From: Tubulanus polymorphus
Taxonomy: Eukaryota > Nemertea > Palaeonemertea > Tubulaniformes > Tubulanidae
Length of the DNA: 64,000 bases
Direction: 5' to 3'
Assembly: GCF_964204645.1 (NCBI RefSeq)
Contig: NC_134031.1
Location: 4,571,001 to 4,635,000, forward strand
Both the position numbers and the translations under genes were made by a program. Below, piece by piece: positions 10,845 through 23,300 of the stretch; positions within the stretch are counted from its first letter, which is position 1, and each line of letters starts with the position of its first letter. The notes below the pieces were generated by a model. That model was given only the letters and a program-made list of their open reading frames with translations. It was not told the DNA's origin and searched no databases.

Positions 10845-10850
10845 TTTATT
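10845..10850 (-). terminator. Poly(A) signal of toxin copy C
   Basis: AATAAA on the minus strand, 56 bases after the stop codon. Confidence 0.6.
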
Positions 10851-10906
10851 TTTTTTTCTAAGCTCATCACGATGAGGCCCGTCACCGGAAAGGGTCCAAA
10901 TAATGA

Positions 10907-11737
10907 TTAACCCTCTTTGCAACACGTCATCAAACCAAACATTCCACACCCAGTCCATCCACTCTTGTGGCAGCCGAGAAAGAAGAAAACTGTACCAGTG
11001 TAAGTACCTTTAGGATCACCGTCACATGAACACGAGGTCCTTCTGAATCTCTCATGAACTAATTCTGGAAGAATACAAGCGTAATGAATCAGCGCCTGAT
11101 TCTGCGTGGTTTGATTTGTTACGTAAAGGCAATTGGTGTAATAATCTTTTTAAATTTCTATTTCACAGTTTAAAACAATCTTGTTAACCTAGCTAAACAT
11201 TTCTAATCATAATTTCGTTAAATTTTTTGGTAACGCGCCTACGTATATACATCTTTTTAATGTTCCGATGACATTCAAGAATTAAGAAAAATGATAGACG
11301 ATTTCATTTTCAGTTGAATTGAATTTACAAACCTAGATTAAAGCTACTTATGTGGCACTAATTTGTCAGGGAAACAATGTAAGTGGAATTTAAAAAACCT
11401 TGCTTACCTTCGGAAATGTCCTTTGCCGCAACTCCAGCAATGACTACTGCGACTATAACAATCAAAATAAAGACCTGTAATGAAATGAATCTAAAATGTA
11501 ATGTGGATTCGGCATTGCGAAAGTTGCAGGAAACGACTTAAGGTTTGAGTAGTTTAAAGGCCCGGACACACTGGGCGATTTCGTCGCCCCGATTTCGTCG
11601 CCCGACGAAATCGCCGGTAAAATCGCCCAGTGTGTCCGCGGCTTTAGAGTCAAAATGGACAAATTTCTATTCGTCGAAATCTGGATATCGAGTCAACGTT
11701 TAACTAAGGAATTCGCTATTGGTTTACTTACCTTCAT
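10907..11737 (-). CDS. Anemone type I toxin-like secreted peptide, copy C
   Basis: Exons 11732-11737, 11408-11474 and 10907-11064, all with consensus splice sites, total 231 bases (76 aa). The signal peptide is nearly identical to that of D, and the propeptide ends in a dibasic site. The mature domain keeps six cysteines but with shorter loops than B: C-x-C-x17-C-x7-C-x7-CC. The Asp-rich motif after the second cysteine is altered, while the Gly-Trp between cysteines 3 and 4 stays. Intron 1 carries an 87-bp inverted-repeat insertion. Shortened loops suggest a changed target or relaxed constraint compared with B; this is inference. Copies C and D are sisters from a recent duplication. Confidence 0.75.
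11558..11644. mobile_element. 87-bp hairpin MITE in intron 1 of toxin copy C
   Basis: Inverted ends: AAGGCCCGGACACACTGGGC on the left against AGCCGCGGACACACTGGGC on the right read inward, enclosing a GATTTCGTCG/CGACGAAATC hairpin. TTA flanks both sides. Copies A and B have the uninterrupted TAGTTTTTGAGTC-type site. The copy in D (17755-17827) is 14 bases shorter because it lacks one of two tandem CGATTTCGTCGCCC repeats. Confidence 0.7.
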
Positions 11738-11772
11738 TTTGTGAATTCAGTTGACTGCTTTTCGAAACTCGA

Positions 11773-11779
11773 ATAAATA
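11773..11779 (-). promoter_or_regulatory. TATA-like element of toxin copy C
   Basis: TATTTAT on the minus strand, about 36-42 bases upstream of the start codon and close to the position of the TATA box in copy B. D and A share it. Confidence 0.35.
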
Positions 11780-11871
11780 CAGCCTGAATTTCATAGCTAA
11801 TATAATGGTTCGTAATGATGATGATGACAGTGATCAGTTATATTGATGATAAGTCGGATAATCCTTTCCTA

Positions 11872-11945
11872 ATGCGACAGCCACTCACATGCAACAGTTG
11901 TAGTCTGGTAACAGGATTGAAGAATTAATAATTTTCGATCTAGGG
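11872..11945 (-). promoter_or_regulatory. Conserved upstream block of toxin copy C
   Basis: Counterpart of 3484-3570, 135 bases before the start codon, with GACAGCCACTCACATGCAA and TTTTCGATCTAGGG. A 790-bp mobile element begins only 8 bases further upstream. Confidence 0.4.
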
Positions 11946-11953
11946 TTCTCTAA

Positions 11954-12743
11954 AGGCTGGCTTATGTCGACAAGCAACGCGACGCCTACCGACTCCTACC
12001 GACGCAACTGAGAGCAACCGCGATCGCAGCCCAGCTTATGTCGACTGCGCTCCGATTCGCAGCAACTGAGGCCGACTAGCGGGATATGAGATCCTCCCAG
12101 TTGCTTCCCTGCTTATGTCGGTTGCGATTACTAGCAACTGCAACGGCTCAAATGGTCACGTGATAAGCACTTTGAGAAAAAATTTGAATTAGGAAATATA
12201 TTTCTATTAGAAAAGCTATTTCTTTAAGACTTTGATCTTTCTGATTCTGTTTTGAATACAACGTGCTAGCGACATCTATAAAGATGGCCGCTCACACCAT
12301 AATTCTACCAATTTCGTTTCTAGATCTTCGGTCCAGTCCTCTGCCGTGCTGAAGGTTTGGTTTACGTTTTGAACTACTTGAATTTGAAAGTTTATGACTA
12401 ATTACGAATGACGCTAACTAGCGGTGATAATTTGTACTATGTATATGCGGTCTCTCATTGGCTGGAACCCCTGCGCTCAGTTCCGTCGCGTCGCAGATGA
12501 GCATACGTCGGCTGCGATCGAAAGCAACTGCCAGCCTACCGTAGGCCGGAGTAGAACATGGGCAACTAGCCGGATACGGCTTGCGACGAGTCGGTAGGCG
12601 TCGCGTTGCCGTCGCAAGCCGGCTTATGTCGAACCGATTGAGGAGCAACTGGCGGCCTCTCGTAGATCGCTAGTTGCCGCTAATCGGCGATAAACCCATT
12701 CGCGTCGGTAGGCGTCGTGTTGCTTGTCGACATAAGCCAGCCT
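11954..12743. mobile_element. 790-bp PIF/Harbinger-like MITE with TAA target duplication
   Basis: Terminal inverted repeats of 40 bases with one mismatch, beginning AGGCTGGCTTATGTCGACAA at both ends read inward. TAA flanks the element at 11951-11953 and 12744-12746, and the sister unit shows the empty site (TCTCTAAGGGTATG near 18127). GCTTATGTCG recurs as subterminal repeats near 12028, 12111 and 12622. There is no transposase frame, so it would depend on an enzyme in trans. A three-base TWA duplication is characteristic of PIF/Harbinger elements. Confidence 0.85.
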
Positions 12744-12746
12744 TAA

Positions 12747-13209
12747 GGGTATGCAAAATGCTTTACAATCAGACCATTTCAATATTCAACGCACCCTGGT
12801 GAACTCGCCATGAACTTGTCATCAGCTATTCCATGAAGAAGTTTCCAGCTTCTAGGCGCCATTTTGAGGCGGTCCCTCGAGGTCCCCATTGTTGCGATAA
12901 TATTCACTCATTTTTGAAACATAAGTTTAAATTGAATATCATTTAGCTCTGCAGTCCCTTGTTTGGTGAATATAATTCATATGCCATATTGAAGGGAATA
13001 AAACGCAGATCATTGCTGGTGATTCTTGGGATTTTCAATCAATTGAGATTTGCGAAATGAAATCTCAAAAATAAAAATCTTATGCTGGTTTGTAATTATC
13101 AATATTGCGTTCTGAGTTATATGTTAGCATTACTTTCGTTTAGTTGAAAATGGCCAAAATGGCGCACGAAGATTGATTTTGTGTATATATTATTATTAAA
13201 TATATTTAT

Positions 13210-13287
<78 letters not shown>

Positions 13288-13970
13288 TATTATGCAACAG
13301 ATGACGTTCAACCAGTTGATGAATTACTACCGAGATAAGCTAAAGGATGATTCATGAATCGGAATTTTTACTGAAAATCCCATAGAATAAATGATTAAAG
13401 TTATCACGTTGCAAAATCCTCTTATCGGTTTCAACGATTTACTTGCTTGCAACATGAAACTTATGCTCATTATCAACCTATCGGTAAGTCTTCATCATTG
13501 TATGTTGGACTATTGTCCACTGCTGGCCCTTTCAAATCTAAAAGTCTACTGTAACTTTTTACTTTCGTCAGGCGGTCAATTGGGATGTGCTGTTACGTCA
13601 CGTGAATAACATGTTGGAGTACAGGTGAACGAAACCCACTATCAAAATTCACCAAAATACATTTGATTCAGAATGAAGAATCCACATCGATGATTAATTG
13701 GTCAATCTACTTTGATTGTCTAATTATTCATGTATTTATTTACATTTTGAAGGTTTGCGTTAGTGAAAAATTTACATGTTTATTTTTCAATATTGTCGAG
13801 TTAGTTTTAGATACGTACAAATCTATTTACACAATTCTATAGTTACATATGCACGATTGTGTTAATCGATCTACATGAAACTAATCAATAAATAATCCGA
13901 TATTGAGGTAGACATGTGGAGATGAAATAATACAAGTTACAACGTCTGTCGTTATGGTACTTGAAAACAG
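12747..13970. repeat. Unit block of unit 3, with (TA)n tract at 13215-13284
   Basis: Aligns almost base for base with 18128-19585: GGGTATGCAAAATGCTTTAC, CCTCGAGGTCCCCATTGTT, GATTCTTGGGATTTTCAATC and GATGTGCTGTTACGTCACGT. The 13391-13609 open frame is interrupted in the sister copy and is not accepted as a gene. The (TA)n tract here lacks the large palindrome present in unit 4. Confidence 0.75.
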
Positions 13971-14178
13971 AGCCTAAAAATGCCGGGGCTAAGTCTCTAA
14001 TACTGCCACGCAACGAATCATCCTCGTTTGCCAGTCTTCGGGTCCCCCTGATGCGAACTGGTCGCGTCATTGCAAGTTTCGAGGGAGACAGCCAATGTTT
14101 TGGGAGCGCGGTTCGAACATAATCGACTGTTGGGTCGTATTTTTGCTAAAAAATTGATCAGATACCCTATATAATCTT

Positions 14179-14852
14179 GACGTTTCGGCCCCACTCCGCG
14201 CGGTGGCGCCACCCCGCGGGATTTATGCAAAGCAGCAGAACACAAACACGGCCATTCTCTCAATTTTCAATGATAGAAATCGTGTGTGTATTTCAATTAT
14301 TTCGGCTGTTAGGGTTTTAAAGCACAATATAAGTTGATGATGTGATATGGCGATGTTAATTAATGACGATTCCGCAGTGAAGCTAGTCACGAACGGTGCC
14401 GATTGAGTGTACAGCTGCCAAAAACACTGAAATGTGCGTAGTTGAGTAACTATTTGCAGTGAAATGCAGACGAAATATGGAGCCTTAACGGCCGTTTAAA
14501 AAAAAATTATACCAATCGCAATTGTAAAATAAAAATGAGATAGAACCTAAGTTAAAATTCTGGCCATTTCTAAAATGTTATTGATTATTTCTAATTTTTA
14601 GTCAGTGCGGAACGTTTAGTTTTCCAACAATAATGAGGGGTGGTAGGTAGTCATGCAAGTCATCATTTATTACACGTTACTTCCGTGTTGTTGAAAATCT
14701 CGCGAGTCCTGGACTAAACCCCAATGAACAATGTGATCTGTGTGCTGGCCACCAAAATGCACACAGATCACACTACACTACCCATTACACACTCCAGTAC
14801 CCACAGCTTCCATATATCCATTCAAATATTTAGTGGCTTTCTTCCTGGATAA
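14179..14852. mobile_element. Dispersed element inserted in unit 3
   Basis: Unit 4 runs from CTATATAATCTTGA straight into TAAGCTAGCTAAAG; here about 675 bases intervene, from CGTTTCGGCCCCACTCCGCG to TTTCTTCCTGGA. A second copy lies at about 39527-40141 with the same internal order (AATTTTCAATGATAGAAATC, GTGTACAGCTGCCAAAAAC, AATCTCGCGAGTCCTGGAC). No coding frame; class unknown. The first roughly 50 bases are strikingly GC-rich. Confidence 0.7.
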
Positions 14853-15389
14853 GCTAGCTAAAGATTTCAGATTTTAAGTTATAAGCTGCATAGATGTACA
14901 ATGCTGTTTCATTTCACAAAAACTCTAGTAATTCGTAAATGGATATACGTACAGCTACTATGAACGTTAAATTATGTACATATGAATGTGCATACACATA
15001 TATACGCACCAAATAGCACAGCCCAGAGCTTGCAGTACAGGTACACAACTAAACTGTTCAAATACCCGCTTTATAACAATGAGTAATCCGTCCCTAACAT
15101 GTCGGATGACAGTCATGCTTGTCCCGTCATCACTAGATACGATTCAATATCCATCGTTGCTGTGATGATTTGGAAAATAGTTCTTAACCTGTAATCTTAA
15201 CGTCAACTTGTTATTTGTTAAATGAATGTCAAACGTAGATGTTGTCTTACAGTTGCTTCTTTTCTGGCGCCGCGAGAAACGTCCTTGCATATTAACTGAA
15301 TTTCTTGTTCTGATCGCTGAGTTCTTGAAGGCACGAGTCCCTGACATTTTTCATCAAAGTTCGGGCGAATGTTCGAATGCCTCCTCGGT

Positions 15390-15605
15390 TCATAAATACG
15401 TATGCTCTTCAAATTTCGCGCGTGCACTGTTTACACTTAATGTAACAACATCAGTAAAACTTGCGGTGACATCGTTCCGTTATCACTGTCCGCCTGGTTC
15501 TGAATCAACGACCGCAACACATTAGATCACAACCGTTCATTGCTTTGGAAATTTTTATCACATATCCGGCCGTACGCTCCCAGGGAGCCAGTTTCATCGT
15601 CCTGA
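15390..15605 (-). pseudogene. Wnt4 last-exon fragment, unit 3/4 junction
   Basis: Covers the last part of the Wnt4 exon, with 3' flank matching back to about 14853. It has the same one-base frame-shifting insertion and the same breakpoint as the unit 2 fragment, so the two descend from one already truncated copy. A further base change near 15500 (AATCAACGACC for AATCCACGACC) distinguishes it. Not translatable. Confidence 0.85.
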
Positions 15606-16225
15606 TAATGACTGGGAGTTGTCACTTTTCGGATTGCACATCATTATGATAATACTTACCTGGTACCATTGTCCGAAGTAAATTGGAGAAAAAATCTATT
15701 TACGAAAAAGGTTTGGGGATGATGGGGATTTATATTCTCGACATGAACAAATACGAAAAATTAATCTCGATAATAGAATACATTGTATTGTACAACGTAG
15801 AACCTCGTTACATCAACAATGCATTTTGCATAACGTAAACCTACAATTTTGAAGTGCGCAACAAATTTCTATTGACTGGATGCCGCGATATGGATGAACT
15901 GCTGGTTTCCACAATGTGAGTTAAGTTTGAGTTGAAATTTTCATATTTCAATCCTCAAATCAAACTATGTAGCAACGTCCCGAGTTTGGCTAGAGATTTG
16001 AAGAAAATCGAATTTTTTAAGATAATAACTGAATGGTTCAAACTTTGAGTATTGGAATTGAACGGATTTTTTTTTCTGGCAACTAATTGAAACTAGTAAG
16101 GTGACAATTTTGGATATAGAGATTTTTCAAATTGATGCCTGCAGGTGTCCCATTTACGACATACACTTCATAAACGAACGTCCTCTTTTAAGGTTTCTCT
16201 TTAGTTGACCATCTAGCCTTTTGTC
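15606..16225. repeat. Unit spacer matching the DNA after the NSP gene
   Basis: Diverged copy of about 810-1400: TGGGGATTTATA, GTTACATCAACAATGCATTT and GCAACAAATTTCTAT. It links the unit boundary to the flank of the NSP gene. No gene. Confidence 0.6.
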
Positions 16226-17037
16226 CCGTTATTGATGCAAACCGGCAGAACATATCAAAAAGTTTAAATTCTAAATCTTAGTACCCAACTAAAAATCAAG
16301 ATATTCCTAGTATGAATATAATGCTGCATGAGTTATTCTCTGCGTTATTGCTGTTTTTGTATGTTCTTCATATAAGATTGTTATAAATGGAACTGTAATG
16401 GAAACGTAATAAAAGCTTTATTCAGTAAATAAATAAATGAAGATTTATCTGTATATTAAATGTTTGTAAAGGGTTTGCAGATCCTTCGGTCACGTCTAAC
16501 GTTTTGCGGGGTCTGGCGCCAGATTTTGACTTCGAAGTGCGATCCTAATTTTTTCGATGAGAGCATTATTATTTCCATTTGTTGGTTCTCGGGCTTCCGG
16601 TACCCTTATTCTCGAACTGTCTTTCTGTCCGTCTGTCTGTCTGTCTGTCTGTCTGTATGTATGTCTGTATGTCTGTGTGCCGGCGACGTTTTCGGGAAAT
16701 TCTCGAGCAACCGCCAGATTTGCTCGGTGTCAAGCGAAAAGATCGCTCATCTGTGACATGACCTTGACGATGACCTCTGAACTGAGGGATGGGTTTGGAA
16801 TTCTAAACGTTGTCTTGAAAAAATTCAGCTAGATTCAACTTAAATGCCCAAAATGCAATGGGAACTTACGCATGGGAATTTCAAAGTTTGAGTTCGAGCC
16901 TGAGCCCGAGGACCGTTCCCGCCTATGGCTTGTTTCGTTTTAACGCCTTTACGAATCTTTCCTCTTCAGAACGCATTAAGATTGAAAATACACAAAAGCA
17001 ACACATGTACGTATATTTCATTATGACGAGAGTGATC
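16226..17037. repeat. Unit module, copy 4 (3' flank of toxin copy D)
   Basis: Near-identical to 10015-10840, plus the ACCGGCAGAA segment shared with unit 1. It holds a (TCTG)/(TATG) tract at 16624-16678. Confidence 0.7.
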
Positions 17038-17043
17038 TTTATT
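17038..17043 (-). terminator. Poly(A) signal of toxin copy D
   Basis: AATAAA on the minus strand, 60 bases after the stop codon. Confidence 0.6.
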
Positions 17044-17103
17044 TTTTTTCTTATCTAAGCTCATCATGATGAGGCCCGTCACCGGAAAGGGTCCAAATAA
17101 TGA

Positions 17104-17921
17104 TTAACCCTTTTTGCAACACGTAAATACCAAACCAGATATTCCACACTTACTCCATCCACTCTTGTGGCAGCCGACAAAGTAGAAAATTGTACCAGCG
17201 AAAGTACCTTTAGGATCACCGAAACATGCACACGCGGTTCTTCTGAATCTCTCATGAACTAATTCTGGAAGAATACAAGCATAATGAATCAGCGCCTGAT
17301 TCTGCGTGGTTTGATTTGTTACGTAAAGGCAATTGGTGTAATAATCTTTTTAAATTTCTATTTCACAGTTTAAAACAATCTTGTTAACCTAGCTAAACAT
17401 TTCTAATCATAATTTCGTTAAATTTTTTGGTAACGCGCCTACGTATATACATCTTTTTAATGTTCCGATGACATTCAAGAATTAAGAAAAATGATAGACG
17501 ATTTCATTTTCAGTTGAATTGGATTTACAAACCTAGATTAAAGCTACTGATGTGGCACTAATTTGTCAGGGAAACAATGTAAGTGGAATTTAAAAAACCT
17601 TGCTTACCTTCGGAAATGTCCTTTGCCGCAACTCCAGCAATGACTACTGCAACTATAACAATCAAAATAAAGACCTGTAATGAAATGAATCTGAAATGTA
17701 ATGGATTCGGTATTGCGAAAGTTGCAGGAAACGACTTAAGGTTTGAGTAGTTTAAAGGCCCGGACACACTGGGCGATTTCGTCGCCCGACGAAATCGCCG
17801 GTAAAATCGCCCAGTGTGTCCGCGGCTTTAGAGTCAAAATGGACGAATCTCTATTCGTCGAAATCTGGATATCGAGTCAACGTTCAACTAAGGAATTCGC
17901 TATTGGTTTACTTACCTTCAT
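17104..17921 (-). CDS. Anemone type I toxin-like secreted peptide, copy D
   Basis: Exons 17916-17921, 17608-17674 and 17104-17264 total 234 bases (77 aa), with the same phases as B and C. The leader is the same length as in C. The mature domain has C-x-C-x17-C-x7-C-x8-CC. Compared with C, most differences fall in the mature domain, while introns and flanks are almost unchanged; this would fit diversifying selection but needs a proper count. The long intron 2 (17265-17607) is nearly identical to that of C. Function as a channel-active or defensive peptide is inferred from the cysteine framework only. Confidence 0.75.
17755..17827. mobile_element. 73-bp hairpin MITE in intron 1 of toxin copy D
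   Basis: Same insertion as 11558-11644 at the same site, flanked by TTA, so it arrived before the unit 3/4 duplication. Confidence 0.7.
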
Positions 17922-18053
17922 TTTGTGAATTCAGTTGACTGCTTTTCGAAACTCGAATAAATACAGCCTGAATTTCATAGCTAATATAGTGGTTCGTAAT
18001 GATGATGATGACAGTGATCAGTTAATGAAAAGTCGGATAATCCTTTTCTAATA

Positions 18054-18122
18054 TGACAGCCACTCACATGCAACAGTTGTAGTTTGGTAACAGGATTGAA
18101 GGATTAATAATTTTCGATCTAG
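18054..18122 (-). promoter_or_regulatory. Conserved upstream block of toxin copy D
   Basis: Counterpart of 11872-11945, 133 bases before the start codon. Its upstream end is the empty site for the 790-bp element of unit 3. Confidence 0.4.
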
Positions 18123-18127
18123 GGTTC

Positions 18128-19800
<1,673 letters not shown>

Positions 19801-20334
19801 AGCTAAAGATTTCAGATTTTAAGTTATAAGCTGCATAGATGTACAATGCTGTTTCATTTCACAAAAACTCTAGTAATTCGTAAATGGATATACGTACAGC
19901 TACTATGAACGTTAAATTATGTACATATGAATGTGCATACACATATATACGCACCAAATAGCACAGCCCAGAGCTTGCAGTACAGGTACACAACTAAACT
20001 GTTCAAATACCCGCTTTATAACAATGAGTAATCCGTCCCTAACAAGTCGGATGACAGTCATGCTTGTCCCGTCATCACTAGATACGATTCAGTATCCATC
20101 GTTGCTGTGATGATTTGGAAAATAGTTCTTAACCTGTAATCTTAACGTCAACTTGTTATTTGTTAAATGAATGTCCAACGTAGATGTTGTCTTACAGTTG
20201 CTTCTTTTCTGGCGGCGCGAGAAACGTCTTTGCATATTAACTGAATTTCTTGTTCTGATCGCTGAGTTCTTGAAGGCACGAGTCCCTGACATTTTTCATC
20301 AAAGTTCGGGCGAATGTTCGAATGCCTCCTCGGT

Positions 20335-23300
20335 TCATAAACACGTATGCTCTTCAATTTCGCGCGTGCACTGTTTACACTTAACGTAACAACACCAGTA
20401 AAACTTGCAGTGACATCGTTCCGTTATCACTTTCCGCCTGGTTCTGAATCCACGACCGCAACACATTAGATCACAACCGTCCATTGCTTTGGAACTTTTA
20501 TTACAGAACCGGCCGTACGTACCCAGGGAGCCAGTTTTATTGTCTTTTTCGCAGAAATCTGGCGAGGCGGCCATATAGACGACGTCCGCAGTCGTGTGAG
20601 GTTTGTATTGTTTTTTGAGCGGTACCAACTGACGCCTGGTGCCGACTTTGCGTTCGACTACCTCGGTGGCACCGTCGAATTTCTCCTTGAGTACATTTCC
20701 GATGACCCGAAACGTTGGCATCGATCTCCAACAAGTCTTCAGTTCACAAGATCCGGAAACCCCATGACATTTGCACTTAGTTTTCATATTTTCTACGATC
20801 GACTGAAAAATACAAAACAATAAACTATATTAATAATGATAATAATAATGATGATAAACGTGATCAGCTTGAAATACAAAATATGCTCAGGTATTACATA
20901 ACGACGAACAAATAGGTTTGAGATTTAAATGAAAAACATCGATTGAAGAACTTAATTTTAACAGACTATCGTTGAAATGGACACCTTTTTCAAAAGCTTG
21001 ATAGCCAGTTGTTACTAGCATCAGTACAGGTGTAAAAATTGCTCGATTAGACTATATTCAGAATGAAATTGTAATAGATGGAGATAGATGGTCAGTCAGT
21101 TCATTGATAAGAGAGGTGATTGAGATAAACGAGACGCGCAAATTATCTCCATCAGTATCTGTGGACTAATTAACTCGTAACCCCCCCCCCCGCAACTGAG
21201 CGTCGATAGGCGACCATTTTAAAATCGACATCGAAAACATTTTTCAGCATTTTAGAAGTTTGTTGCGTGTAAACATATAAATCATCGGATGTTCCAGGAC
21301 GCCGTGGTGTATTGTTAAACAGTAGACGTAGAGCTGACTATCTATTCTTGTAAAAGGTGAGTAAAGTTATGTACTGGCCCTCGGGATAAAGATGTCGAGT
21401 TTTGTGTTGAACACGTTAAAGCGGTGACTACTACATTTAACATTTATCTTCATCGCTTCAAATAAATGATCTCTTCGTTGCCAGTCTATTTATCACTGTC
21501 AACATAACCCGGCGCTGATTTGTTCGAAGCAACCAGACGGGTAGGATAGCTGTCTTCGGCCTTATGTTACCGGACGCCTGATGTTTTTGATAAAGCAGCT
21601 CAGAAGCGCGGTTTGACACCAAAAAAATCATGTTCTAAGAAAATTCTAGAAACGATGCAGATTTCGAATGACTTCGTGAGTTTTCTGGGCTTTTTGGTCT
21701 TCATTTCTCCTTAAAATTCGACTCATTCCTTCATATCGAAAGTTCAATATTTCGTTGTGTGTAAAAACTCTGAATTTCCAGGATTCGCCGATTCGAGAAA
21801 TTAAGCACATTGCGCTGGAATTTAGGGCAGTTGCTGAATTTTCAATGCAGCATGAGAAGGGAATGGCTTCGGTTAGTCGGGAAAGCGGCATTGACTGGGA
21901 AGTTGATTAATTGCTGTTTTATGAGGTGAGTTAATCATACTGTGACGTAGCTTATCGAGAACATATTCAAACATGAAATCCGTATAGATTATAAACCATC
22001 AGACTTTCTATCGACTTTCAATATGCGGCGGTGCTTTCATGAACCCTCCTAAAACTGGTTCCTTACCGCAGCAGAAGTAAGCTCGTAAGATTGCGGTTAC
22101 GCAAAGATGCGAAGGGAACATTTTTCTAGCATATTGATCATCGCACAGTTTCCCTTCACGCGTTTAGAAATTAAGCTTAGGTGCCTAATTTTCTTTATCT
22201 ATAACCGTAAGAATTCCGGGCCGAAGTTTGGAAATATGGATTATGTATGGGTGCGTGAATACTTAGAGATAATCTATCGGTTTATTTAGCACGAAGCGCG
22301 TGGTCTCTCGAGAAAGCGGCGATAAAACAAGGATTTGTAAACAGGCTCCGAGTAGAATCAAAAGCTTTGTTTAATCAGCTCGCAGATAGCGCCGGAGAAA
22401 TTCTCAATCAAATCGACGACATGTTTTCATTCCTTTATATAAAAAAATTCTGATTTGTTGATGTTTGCAGGTTGCAGATATGAAATGAGAGGACTATTGA
22501 ACGAAAAGAGGGTGTATGCCCTAGTGCATTTACAGACCAACGATGCAGCTTATATCACCAAAAGGCTTTCGAGAATTATGGATGTTGAAAACGTTAATGA
22601 AATAGCAAATTCCAATTCACAACTTTAAAAAAATAATGATATGATGATATCAATATTGAATTGTCTAAATTCTTAAGTTTTTAGATCTCAAACAGAATTG
22701 AATCAAACAATCAAGACAGTGTCGCGAGCACACAGACCAAACTTTTAGAAGACGTTCAGGGTGAAACCGGTTGGAAATATTGAGGAAGATACGCGATGTT
22801 TTCCTACACGGGTTTGGTATCACTCAAGATAAAATATCCGATAAACTTTACTATAACACGTATTTTTTACTAAATGTATTAGTCGAATACTGCTCTCTGT
22901 GAAAGTGATTTTTAGCGCACCGATGCTATCCATTTGCACTGATGAGAAATCGCCTGTATTCGTGTTTCTGATCCATAGAACTAGACAGTAATAGATGGAA
23001 AATAAATTGCGCCGTCGCTTCGAACAACATTGATGGAAATTTACGAACTTTCTCTTAACTGAAGACGGACAGTGCACTTATGATATCTCAACTGACGATT
23101 AAGTTCAATCAATGCTATCGTTATTCTATTTACTATCAATGAATTACGACTTTTGAGCAGACGATAGCACAGGGACTTTTCACAATTGATAGTGAATGAA
23201 TAAAGCCAGTATCAATGACCGACCCCAGTATCCCTGTATAATAAAAAAACAAGGGTGGCAACTAATCGTCTATCTGAAAATTACCTCTCCGCTTCAATCG

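Noticed and set aside
15144..15525. Frames resembling each other at 9603-9918, 15144-15427 and 20089-20389
   Set aside because: Shadows of the Wnt4 3' end and its copies in wrong frames or strand.
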